Made by a program: the position numbers and the translations under genes | NCBI RefSeq assembly: GCF_040958095.1 | Contig: NC_091173.1 | Coordinates: 16,598,530-16,662,529, forward strand | From: Procambarus clarkii | Lineage: Eukaryota > Arthropoda > Malacostraca > Decapoda > Cambaridae | DNA length: 64,000 nt | Direction: 5' to 3' | The notes under the pieces: model-generated | Databases searched by the model: none | What the model was told of the DNA's origin: nothing | What the model saw: the letters and a program-made list of their open reading frames with translations, nothing else | Shown: positions 43,015 through 53,200 of the stretch, piece by piece | How the letters are laid out: the number at the start of each line of letters is the position of its first letter | Position numbering within the stretch: position 1 is the first letter of the stretch

Positions 43015-46000
43015 CTGGAAAAAAAGTGTTAAACATTGCATTACAGTACATATTTCTTGAGTGTTATAACAAGAAAAAAGGCAGGGGGTAGCAACTTTAT
43101 TCTAAGGCAAAACTTTCTATATGGAAAATAAGTCCGATTCCTAATACAGTATGGTATGTCAGCTCGGGACCAGCATTTCCTGAAAATCTGGATGTAAGCG
43201 GGTTTTTGCTACGACCTTTCTGAATGGTAAGTAGCTGGAATTTAAATCTGAGGTGCTAAGTCACATCAACCACAGGATTCCTGTCTGGCCTACTGGAGAC
43301 CAGAGCCAGAACCTAGCCTCCTCACAGAACCAGGGTTGGGGATTGTACCAATCACCCATTCAGAGACAGCATCCAGAATATAAATGAAGCAATACACAGA
43401 ACTGAAAAGTTCACAGAAAACAAACCACTGAAACAGCCAAATGACTATGCAAACAATTCATTCATAACTAATTGGTTCACTTGAAACTAGTTCAAACACT
43501 CTAGTGCAAATGGCCACACAACTACCAGAATGCCCCCACCCAAGATCCCAAGCAGATACATCAAGTATTCACGAACATTCCAAGGCGAGGCTTCCTACCC
43601 ACGTGACCTGGCTTCTCGGAAGCAAACTCCTGAACACACCAGAAAACTGTCAGTGCAAGGGAAGTGCTAGTGGGCATCCAGGGAAGAAAACCCCGAGTAC
43701 ATGTATCCCAAAGCACAAAAGAAGCCACACCCCCAAAATAAGCCAGAAAGAAAATATGCACATGAAGCTACAGTAATGCTAAAATCCTTGGACAATACAC
43801 AAGCAAATAGCCACCCACAGGATGAATAAAGTCCAAGTACGGTTGGCACTTAGCCTAAAGCAAAAGGACTTTCTCACAACTGATGGACCACCACATCAGT
43901 GATAGAACTAACTGATCAGGAATGCCAGCTGGGATCAGTCCACCTGTTTGTGGCTAGCAGTCCTAACAAATTCAAACTACTGTAGTTTTGATTCAATCTA
44001 TTGTTTCATTTAATTATTTGCAGAGTTGTCGGTCACTTATGGCTTCATTTTCTGTAAAACCTCCAGGTGTCTGTAAAGCTTCATTGACTTTCTAGATGCT
44101 TTCCTGGCAGGGTGATGAATTGTCACTCACACTGTACTTCTGGTGAGGGGGGGGGGGGACCAGGTTCTGGCTCTGGTCCCCAGTAGGCCAAACAAGAGCT
44201 CCTGAGAATAATGTAACCCTTTAGATGGAGCAATCTCAGTGAGATAGCTTCAGGAAGCCACAGAGGGACTTCCCTAGAAAATAATCTGAAGTTCAGTTCA
44301 AGAACTTGGTTAGGTTATGTAGGAAGAATGGTACAGTCAGTATATGACTTTGCATTAAATATTCTGTTTCAGCTTCCTTACTGAGCATATATTTTGTTCA
44401 ATAAATTACATTCTTCCTATTTTGGTCAATTCTTGAAGCCTTTGACAACAGCTCTTATTAAATTTAAAGTGTTTCATATTTTTCAAAGTTAATCCAAGGG
44501 CTCTAGAATACCCACTTCACCCAGTTTAACACCGCTCTATCACACACTGCTTGTTCCCTGCTGAAAGTAGCCTTATGCACCATTTAAATATTTATCCCAA
44601 ATGACATTTTGGCATTAATCCATCACATTATTCATGCCTCAGCCATGGCAAATATTAGGCAGATGATTAGTAATCCATTGAAAACCACAAAAATAATTCA
44701 GAAATTCAGAGAGCATACATACGTATTCATACATACACACACACACACACAAATATTGTATATAAAATATAATAAACGTATTCATACATACACACACACA
44801 CAAATATTGTATATAAAATATAATAAAACTTCATACTTAGCTGCTGCTGTTAATAGAAGCTGCTGAATGTTGTCCACTGGTTCATCCAACCCAAGGTACT
44901 GAACATAGGAGAAGTTCCCACAAGAATTTAGCCTGTGAAGATATTCAGCAAAATTAGAAATTAAACTACAATATTCATAATAAAAAAAACAGCATGGAAT
45001 GTAATAAAATGCCTCTTTCTGTATGAGCCTCAGTGGCTCCCTGAAGCTATCTCACTGAGGAGGTTTGCAACTATAAGGTCACATCAGCAGCAGAGTTCTG
45101 TTTGGCCTAATGGGGACTAGAGCCAGAATCTGGCCCCATCACAGAAGTGCAGAAAGCAGGTGACACTGTCACTCCATCAGGAAAGCATCCAGAAAGTTGG
45201 TAAATTAATACAGGCCACTACTACATTCTAAAGAATGGAAGCCTCAAAACTGCCAAATGAACTCGCCAAACAATGTAAACAAATGCTCAAATCTCTTGAA
45301 TCTAGTGAGTGATCATTAGCCCCAACCCCTCCTTGCCAGTAAGTTGGGGAGGAGCCTGGAGCTACAGGTTTCTCCCAGCCTTCCAAGCGAGTTCTGGAGA
45401 ACCTGGAAGGGAAGCCACTGGGGGTCATCCAGAAAAAGGCATTTCATTATATTCAATGGTGGTTTTCTGGTCTTTTTGCTTCTGAGATAACAAATACAGA
45501 TGGGACGCCATAAATGCAGTCACCTACTTTTAACATTTCTGCTGTCTTTGAAGGGGTAAAACAGGGTGCCATAGATGGGAGGAAGCAAGAAAATATATGT
45601 TAGTAAACAAAAATAATAAAGAACTGAAAATGGATAAATTATATAAACATTAATATGGAGTCCAAGAAATCATAGCCCTAACGTTGAATGTAAGTACAGG
45701 TATTTTAACCACTGCACTGCACAGTGTCTTGAGGTGCTAGATCGAGGCTGAGCAGAGTGCCTCATGGTGATCATAAGTATAGCATAGGACTCAAAACTCA
45801 CGTGGCTATAATTGGTTCAGATCAGTTTCCTCGGCTCTAGTAAACAAATGTCATTTAAAAAAAAAATTGTGGGCAACATTCCCGGGTGTGAGCACTGCTG
45901 TTCAGCTTGTGACCACAGCATTGGCTAAAATTTTCAAAATATACATGTAATTATTTTGCCATGATAGTATTACAGAAGAGCCTGAATGAGATATAGACTG

Positions 46001-49000
46001 TGTACAATGTTCAGATATCAGTGAATGCAATGTTGTTCAAAATGTTCACAGCACTAGCCACAGCACACTGCCATTGTTTGGTCCATCTAAGAATCTTTAA
46101 ATGACTTCTCATGTTCCTTAATAAAATAAACTTATGGGAAAACTATTCATTTACAGGATATAGTGACCAGGATTCTGATAATAGCAGGATTGTGGTGATA
46201 ATTAGCGATGTGTGTAGTATGGTAGGCGGAGGATTCTTGGTGAGGAGGGAGGGAGGTAGCGTTAGCTAGTTGGTGTGTGGCAGCCACTCTTGTTGTTTGG
46301 ACTCACCATACCACCTTAGTGGCTTGCTATGGTGAACACAAATGTAGATACTTATTACACTATATACACATTATATATAACAGCAAAAGGAGTATGATGG
46401 GAGGAGCCATTTTGGTGAGGGAGTGAGTGAGGCTGTCGTCTGCTAGTTGCTGTGTTACTTGTCATACGGTTTTTTGTTGCCACTGTTCTTTGGACACCAT
46501 ACCAGCTTAGTTGTACAGTTATGATGAACAAAACATGTAGATACTTATATATAAAACTGTGTGTAAATAGTGTAATAAAAACAATAACAGTATGGTGGGA
46601 GGAGGAATGTTGGCAAGTGAGGTGTTGAAAGAGGGAGGAAGGTGGCATCTGCTAGCTGCTGTGTCGCGGCCAGTCTTGTTGTTTGGACTCACTATACCAA
46701 CTTAGGGGTTCGTTATGAACACATATGTAGATAGGTATATACAACGTTTGTATATAGTGTAATAACAGCAAAAACACTGTTTGATTGAGCGTAGAATATA
46801 ATATACAGTACATGTCACATATATGAGCCCCATAATTTTTAGTATAGTGATGTTCCACAAATTTAACTACTGCGTATAAATTCCAAAAATTACACACTTT
46901 TTAATAATATTACAGAAAGAAAAGAGAAGAAACGAATGAGAAACATCAAAATAATTGTAAAAAATTATATTTGCGGCAATTGCCGCCCCACGGGGTGGAA
47001 GGGTCGAGTAACCCCAAGTGCTCTATCGCACAGCGCCCATAATTTGCTCAACTTCTCAGCTCCATCACGGCTAAAGTATATTACATACAATTTTTTTAGT
47101 TTCCGATGATTAGAGACTGTATTTTAACAATACAGTATAAGAAGAGAAAATCATTTTCTGCGAAGGATTTATTTTCGGCACACAGCAGGGATGTCATATT
47201 TTAAGACCACACAGCACGGTGGTTAAACCCACACATTCGGTGTTTATTAACTTACCAGTAAAGAAGGTAGTCTGCCATGATGTCTTCCCCAACCAGATGG
47301 TCTTTGATGGTAGCAGCCAGTGCTAGCTTCAAGCCTGTCTCTAAACTATTAATCTTTGGTGCCATCACGCCAGGTGTGTCTAGTAGGTATACTTTAGGGT
47401 TATTGCACACCTGCCAAAAGACAAATTATTACCTTAATGACAAACTATATGTATTTATAGTAAAATCTATAGCTCTATAATTTGATACTATATATATAAT
47501 ACAAATGTAGATACTTATTATACTATATACACACGTTTTATATATAACAGCAAAAGGAGTATGTTGGGAGGAGCCATTTTGGTGAGAGGGTGAGTGAGGC
47601 ACTTGTGGACATGGTTGGGTGACGTGTTCTGCCACCATGCACTTTTTCCTATTAACACTCTAGCTACTTACCATACTTATCTTTCCCAAGCGTTTATTAC
47701 TAATCTAAGAATTTATGCTCACTTTAGTGGGCAAAATACGTAACTTACTACTGCACAGTACTGTATTTCAGCTATTTTTTGTACATGTATTATGTCTTAC
47801 TGATTTTCTCTTTTCTTCCTCTGTCAAGTCTGCAACCCTGTTTGCTAACTTCCTTACATTTACCTAGCAGACTTTTTTTACTCGGCCTTATCTTGAGGGA
47901 TGTTACTGTATACTTTCTCAAACTGTAAGTTCATCGATTTTATTTGTTTTTACTACATAAGCTGCAGTACCATTTAAAACAAAAGTTTTACTTTTGTTAA
48001 GATGTTTTGAGCTTAGCAGTTTCAAAAATATTTCTTGTATTATCCCTAATTTTTATTTATTTTTTTTTATTTTGCCCTGAAGGGCGAGTTTATGTTGCTT
48101 ATTTGTTTTTTACTTTGTTGTTGGGACAAAGTGTTGGGACAGGAAGCCGGTAAGACTTATCAAGGTCCTGTCCAACAACTGGCCATTTCCAAGAATGCAA
48201 CTCTCAACACACTGCTAATTTCAAGATACAGTTCCTATTTATTGACAGGTGAACAGAGGCAGCAGTTTAAGGAAACATACCCAAATGTCTCACCTTCACA
48301 AGAATCAAACCCAAGACCAATCAGTTGTGAGCCAACTGCACTAACCACTGGGCTACTTGCATATGTTTCATGAAGCAATTCTCAATTTTTTCTTACATAG
48401 CTTCTGAAACTTTTAACCTTCGAAGTGTGATTATCATGTGTTGATAATCTAGTGCGACGTGATCATCGTCAACTAAAGATCTATATGTTTGAATATAAAT
48501 GTTGCCGACATAATAAAATAATTTTGTGTCATATGGACTTCAGCTCCTGGTTCCCATCAACACATGATGACTATACTTAACTGGTCAACATAAATATCTT
48601 CAATATACAAGTAAGTAATTATTAACAGAAGGCAACACGTTGTATATACATGTACTGTATTTATTTTGGTACTACTGTACATTCTTTTTACTTTTGTATG
48701 CCTTACATTTGAACATACAGGGTACAGTACAATATTTCATATGAATAAATAAAAAATAACTTGGTTTTATATTGTGATGGAAGCCAGGATCAAACAATAA
48801 AGTCAGAGCAAACATTAACCACTGCCTAGGCCAAAATAAAGGTATATACTGTACAGTATATGATTGTGCAGTCAGGGTAACAATTTTGATGATAGTCACA
48901 CCTTACAGATTAAACTGTCAAATTCTAATGAATGAATAAGGGGAAGGATACAATACTAGAACACACTCAGCTCTGCAAGTATTTGAGAATATGAACTTTA

Positions 49001-49644
49001 ATGATCCTTATTCCCATCAGATACATACACTGTATACAATTATAATACTTGTAATGCCTGGGACTTACCTTTATTCTCTCCAGTACACTCTGCGTTATGC
49101 CAGGAACTCCTCCAACCTGAGTAGCTTTACTTCTCCGTGTGTGTTTAGCTCTCAAAGCATTGATAAGTGACGACTTTCCAACATTAGGTATGCCAATGAC
49201 CATCATCTGATATTCCGACTCTTCAGAGCGGTTGTAACGCTCTGATTTCTGCACCAATTTGGAAACTCTTGGAATTATGCTTTTTATGCCACTGCTGTCT
49301 GGATTCTTGCAGTTAGTAAATATAATATCTTTCACTCCTTGACTTTCATAATAGCTTATGATGCTGTTTCTGTCTCTCAGATCAGCAAGATCCATTTTAT
49401 TTAAAACAAAAATATGGGGTTTGAGAGTTGATAAACCTAATCTTTGTTCAAACAAAGAATTTCTTCCTGTTATTGGAATTCTTGCATCATGTACCTCTAT
49501 AATGCAATCCACACTTTTCAATTTCTGCTGCATCTTGTTCATGCCTCTTGCCATGTGACCTGGGAACCAATGTGCAATATCAAGTTTCTCTACACTAAAT
49601 GTCTTACGCATCCGTAATCCATGTCTGACAACATGGGCAGCCAT
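42867..49644 (-). CDS. MTG1: Mitochondrial ribosome-associated GTPase 1
   Basis: A GTPase of the YlqF/MTG1 family that acts in the mitochondrial matrix on assembly of the large mitoribosomal subunit. The coding exons on the minus strand are 49644-49069, 47410-47256, 44932-44837 and 43014-42867. They total 975 nt for 324 residues; the human protein has 334. The order of motifs is circularly permuted as the family requires: DAR (53-55), NKMD (82-85, G4), GIPNVGKSS (151-159, G1 P-loop), PGIT (181-184, G2) and DTPG (203-206, G3). The N-terminus MAAHVVRHGLRMRKTF is basic without acidic residues, fitting a mitochondrial targeting peptide. An in-frame TAA just upstream and the AAAATGG context support this ATG. 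All GTP-binding motifs are intact. Confidence 0.97.
43165..44292. mobile_element. DIRS-like element, both inverted ends present, coding lost
   Basis: The left end at about 43165-43430 (GGCCTACTGGAGACCAGAGCC, CAGCATCCAGAATATAAATG) is inverted relative to the right end at about 44030-44292 (CTAGATGCTTTCCTGG, GGTCCCCAGTAGGCC, AAGCCACAGAGGGACTTCCC). The interior (43500-43830) is minus-strand gag-like leader, resembling 25020-25220. This makes a roughly 1.1-kb non-autonomous DIRS copy in MTG1 intron 3. Confidence 0.75.
44733..44825. repeat. (AC)n with 60-bp tandem duplication
   Basis: Two copies of a block containing CGTATTCATACATACACAC and AATATTGTATATAAAATATA, adjacent to the donor of MTG1 exon 3. 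Confidence 0.8.
44837..44932 (-). CDS. MTG1: MTG1 exon 3
   Basis: CTTCACAG acceptor, CTAA|GTATGA donor. Encodes WLNSCGNFSYVQYLGLDEPV then DNIQQLLLTAAAK. It matches the human YVQHYGLGSACDNVERVL region. Confidence 0.94.
44995..45456. mobile_element. DIRS terminal module, solo copy
   Basis: Starts TGGAATGTAATAAAATGCC and ends GGCATTTCATTATATTCAA, with matching inverted ends of about 27 bp. Unlike the modules at 6301 and 25584 it has no recombinase remnant beside it. It is a free-standing 460-bp MITE-like unit in MTG1 intron 2. Internally it shares CAGAGTTCTGTTTGGCCTA and GCCAGAATCTGGCCCC with the other DIRS ends. Confidence 0.75.
45457..46190. other. MTG1 intron 2 spacer
   Basis: AT-rich intron sequence with no element or exon recognised. 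Confidence 0.5.
46195..46790. repeat. Satellite-like tandem array, three units of about 170-197 bp
   Basis: Three head-to-tail units, each with GTATGGTGGGAGGAG-type starts (46215, 46390, 46588), a TCTGCTAGYTGCTGTGT segment, TTGTTGTTTGGACTCAC, CATACCANCTTAG and GTAGATACTTATA. A fourth partial unit lies at 47499-47620 beyond exon 2. Confidence 0.85.
46973..46986. repeat. 14-bp perfect palindrome GCGGCAATTGCCGC in GC-rich patch
   Basis: A perfect palindrome at the edge of an isolated GC-rich block (46973-47045) inside AT-rich intron, followed by CCCACGGGGTGG. It could be an end of an unrecognised element. Confidence 0.7.
47256..47410 (-). CDS. MTG1: MTG1 exon 2 (DTPG motif)
   Basis: TTGGCAG acceptor, TACTG|GTAAGT donor. 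Encodes VCNNPKVYLLDTPGVMAPKI then NSLETGLKLALAATIKDHLV and GEDIMADYLLY. Contains the G3 DTPG switch motif, and the Gly-Leu-Lys-Leu-Ala helix matches the family closely. Confidence 0.96.
47499..47640. repeat. Fourth, dispersed unit of the satellite-like repeat
   Basis: GTAGATACTTATTATACTAT, CAGCAAAAGGAGTATG and GGAGGAGCCATTTTGGTGAG match 46340-46440. It is separated from the main array by MTG1 exon 2. Confidence 0.8.
48080..48372 (-). mobile_element. tRNA-Val-derived SINE, family D
   Basis: Read on the minus strand: TAGCCCAGTGGTTAGTGC (A box), an anticodon loop CTCACAA giving CAC (Val-like), and a B box GGTTTGATTC (complement of 48302-48311). A body follows and a T/A-rich 3' end lies around 48050-48080. 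It lies within MTG1 intron 1. The head lacks a clean acceptor stem, so it is a SINE and not a tRNA gene. Confidence 0.75.
49069..49644 (-). CDS. MTG1: MTG1 exon 1 (targeting peptide, G5, G4, G1, G2)
   Basis: 192 codons ending in phase 0 at AAAG|GTAAGT. Contains WFPGHMARGMNKMQ, VDCIIEVHDARIP, LNKMDLAD, GIPNVGKSSLINALR and VGGVPGIT. The frame continues for about 35 codons into the intron without a stop, which would give a false C-terminus if the donor were missed. Confidence 0.97.
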
Positions 49645-49881
49645 TTTTTAATATTAAAATGGAACTTTCAAGGCAATGTATCTCAAAATATTTTTGGACC
49701 AGTGTTGCTATTATGATCAATTATTTTCAATACACACCAGACCTTAACTTACTGTCATCACAGGCAAAAATCATTGTAGAAAAATATAATTAAATTAATA
49801 AGCACTTAACAGCTGAACATTTTATAAATATTTCTCCAGATAATGTCACAGATCAGTAATTAATGCTTGAAATTTTCTTTT
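49645..49881 (-). promoter_or_regulatory. Short ANKRD49-MTG1 intergenic region
   Basis: Only 237 bp separate the ANKRD49 stop from the MTG1 start on the same strand. It must hold the ANKRD49 3' end and the MTG1 promoter and 5' UTR unless the genes share a transcript. No canonical AATAAA is present on the minus strand; AATAAT-like variants are. No clear TATA box is visible. Confidence 0.5.
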
Positions 49882-50229
49882 TCATTCTTGATCTTCACAA
49901 ACATTCAAGACAGGATCAGCAACCTCGAATAAATGTCCATACGGTCCACTCCTCATTGCCAGATCTTTTGCAGTCTCGCCATTGCTATTAGTCATGAGTG
50001 GCTTAATAATGCGATTCATCAATAACAGCTGCAAAGTCTCGTGTGCCTGAGGGTTAACAGCAGCAACATGAAGAGGTGTCTGGCCACTGTTGGTAACAGC
50101 ATTAACATCACTCCCACCGTCAATTAAAATCACGGCACAATCGTGGTGATTCCAACGGCAGGCTGAGTGAAGAGCTGTCCAGCCATCCACTGTTTTTGCA
50201 GACACTGAAGCACCGGCACTCAGAAGAAG
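49882..50229 (-). CDS. ANKRD49: ANKRD49 exon 3 (last two repeats and C-terminus)
   Basis: ATTTACAG acceptor, phase 0. Encodes LLLSAGASVSAKTVDGWTAL through to DPVLNVCEDQE and stop. The ATG-initiated frame that runs 42 bases upstream of the acceptor is intron read-through. Confidence 0.95.
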   Translation of the reverse strand, partial: LLLSAGASVSAKTVDGWTALHSACRWNHHDCAVILIDGGSDVNAVTNSGQTPLHVAAVNPQAHETLQLLLMNRIIKPLMTNSNGETAKDLAMRSGPYGHLFEVADPVLNVCEDQE

Positions 50230-53200
50230 CTGTAAATATTTTGCCTTGATTAGATACCCAAAAATATGCATCCTCTATGTCCTTGTTTCACTTAACAATA
50301 CAGAGCAACAACATTGTCTACAGTTTACTAGTAGCTGGTTTTGGATTCTCACAGCCTGGCCCGAGGCTAGCTTTCCTGGAGAATTATTCACCATATATCA
50401 AGCCTACTTTTATTTTTACATTTTAGACATGTATTTCCATCTTTATTTTTATGATCCTACATTCCTTTCTTTATTATTTAAACATCCCTTTCAGTTGCTG
50501 GGACCTCTTTTTAAATTATTTGATCTTACTGTAAATTTATAACAGCGTGTACTGTATAGTGCAATGCTCTCCACAATAAACACAAACAAACAATAATACA
50601 AATACATACAGGGTGGTTTTACATTAAGAATACCATATATAAATCTAATTTAAACAAAAATTCCAGGAAACATTCAGAGGCATAATAAAAATACAGTACA
50701 GGTATAATAAAAAAGTGTTTTGTGTAATAAAATAGTAAATCACACAATAAAAATATTACACCAATAAAATTAAGCTTAAAATCAATATGAAAACCTATGT
50801 TCATTTAACAGGAGACAGTACCCTACAAAAGCTCCAGTTTACATGGTTTGTTATCAATACTTTCTACCAAGGTCTACATACTGCAGCAAATATAATGTAA
50901 TCATTCCTTCCATGCATCTCACCATTTTACCTTAACAATCTCTGGGAAATCACTGTATGCAGCCCGATGCAACGGAGTGTACCCATCGCTGTCAGTTGCA
51001 CCTACAGCTTCAGGATGCTGCTGCAAGATCTTCTCAACAACACTCTGCTTGCCGTTCTCACAGGCCCACAGGATTTCACGCTCGGGTGTTGCTACAAAAT
51101 ACTACCCATTATAAAACTGAATGTATATTAACCTACAGTAAACATCAAGTGATGATCCTATAAATCAGGTCCTACATTACAGTAGTAAGAAATAATTACC
51201 TGCGACTAATTTTGGGAGCGTTCTTATTCTCGAAACCCAGACTGCAGTCAAACTTCCAGGCTTTGATGTTAATAACCTGCTTCCTTACATAACCATCACA
51301 ACCCAGCGGACCTAGCATGAACTTATCAAACTCTTCTTGAAGATTTCTAGCTTCGTTCTGGAAATACTTTCATGTTTGTGGTAGAAGATTGAAGTCATAG
51401 ACTCTGATATTAAAATTACGTTCTAATTGCATTTCTAGCACCACTATTTTTCATTGTACTGTATACATATATTCTACACTTCTTGCCATCTCTCTTTCTC
51501 CAATCAACTGTTATTTTATTTTACAGTACAAATTAGAAACCAGACATTATTTTCACAAGTACAAATTATAAGAATTCTCTCTTCTACATTTCAGATTACA
51601 ACGTAAATTTATAAAAAATAAAAAAAAAATTGCTATTCATCTTTATATTTTTTACAAAGCTTTAATTTCACCTTGTATAATCCATAAAGGGAAGGGAACT
51701 ATCAAGAGAAAGCACCAAGGCATCATGATTATATAGCACTTGGAAGGGGTCAGTATAAGGATTTGAGATGATATTTGACAATGTTCTGAAAATCATATTT
51801 GACAGACTTTAGACATGGACTGCGTGTAGTCGAAAATACTGATTTAGAAATGGTCATGTCAAATCTTTAAATATGTTATTTTCATAGTTCATATTACAGA
51901 AGTATTATTATTATTTTTACTGCTCTCGTTAATTTTTTCGCCTGGTGCATTAAAAAAATAAACAATCTTTTTTTCCTATTGTAAAATTGTAATACAGTAT
52001 TGTAAAGTATTTTATTATGATTATGAGGAAAAAATTCTTATCATTTAAGAATTACCACGTATGCCATAGTGAGCTAAAGAAATTTTGAAAACATCACCTT
52101 CTGAAAATTATTTTCAAGTTAAGTATTTGCAATAAGTTGCTCATCACTAATATCTTCCAAGTCCAAAAAAGTCTTTGAAACTTTGCATGGCATCAATGAT
52201 TCCTAGCATCGGCATCAGTAAATGAATAGTGTTGCTCTTCGACATGGTGCCAATTTTTGTTTATTAACTCCTAAAAAGGAAACCAAGGCTTTCAGGATTT
52301 TTTCTAAAACGCCAAACAATTACCAGGGGTCTACATAGAATCTTTAGGACTTTTGAACAATACGGGGCACATCAAATCTCTAACAGGCAGTAGACAAACT
52401 GGCCTCTATCGCTTGAGAGCTATAGAAGTCTTTTAAGTGTTAAAGGTCAAGCCTGTTTTAACACTTAAACGGTGATTATCATCTGTTGACTATCCTTAGA
52501 GTACTAATGTGGTTATTGTCATATGATGAATTAAACCATTATCGTCTGGATTTTACATGTATGATGCAAATATGGATATAATAAGTCTATGTGAATGTAA
52601 TGGATTTTTACCTTGACCCATGAAAAAAATCCTGCTACCATTTCATAGTTAAGAATGCTGTTATCATTATGAATGTTATTAGGTGAATGCAGTCGTCACA
52701 TGACAATTTAAACAGTTATTGTCTGGGTTTTACATGTACAAGGCAAATATGGATACAATAGCTCTTTGTGGATGTAAACAAAGAATAACCTGTGATAAAA
52801 CAATCACTGATTCATTTGTAGATAAAACAGGAAGCATCAGCAAAGTCAATCACTGGGTGTAGACAAGTGCCAGATGCAGCCTTACAAAGCGCCTCCACTC
52901 AGTGAAATGCTATACATTCACTTATTTTCATGTTATTCTTACATTTTGCTTAATGAAAAAATTTTGGGGGAATTTTTTCATTTTTTGTGCATAGGCAGGT
53001 ATGACCATATCTCCATAGCCACTGTCCAAGAGTTAATAACATACATTTATTTGTCAAATTAATTTGCCACCTGGTTATGATCAGGCAACAACAACTGTTT
53101 GTCTTCTTACCCAAGGGTACTTAATTTTCTTCAAGCGGTGGCTCATTTTGTTGCAACCTATACTTTATGTTATGGTTTTTCCATTTTGGGTAGATCTCTG

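Noticed and set aside
46195-46790. CRISPR-like regularly spaced repeats
   Set aside because: The units are long diverged tandem repeats without unique spacers, in a eukaryotic intron.
48967-49644. 225-aa form of MTG1 ending in the intron
   Set aside because: GTAAGT at 49068 follows the last conserved residues, and exon 2 supplies the essential DTPG motif in phase.
49882-50271. ANKRD49 as a single-exon 129-aa protein starting at the ATG at 50271
   Set aside because: The first 14 residues are intron; a good acceptor at 50230 joins exon 2, which restores the missing ankyrin repeat in phase.
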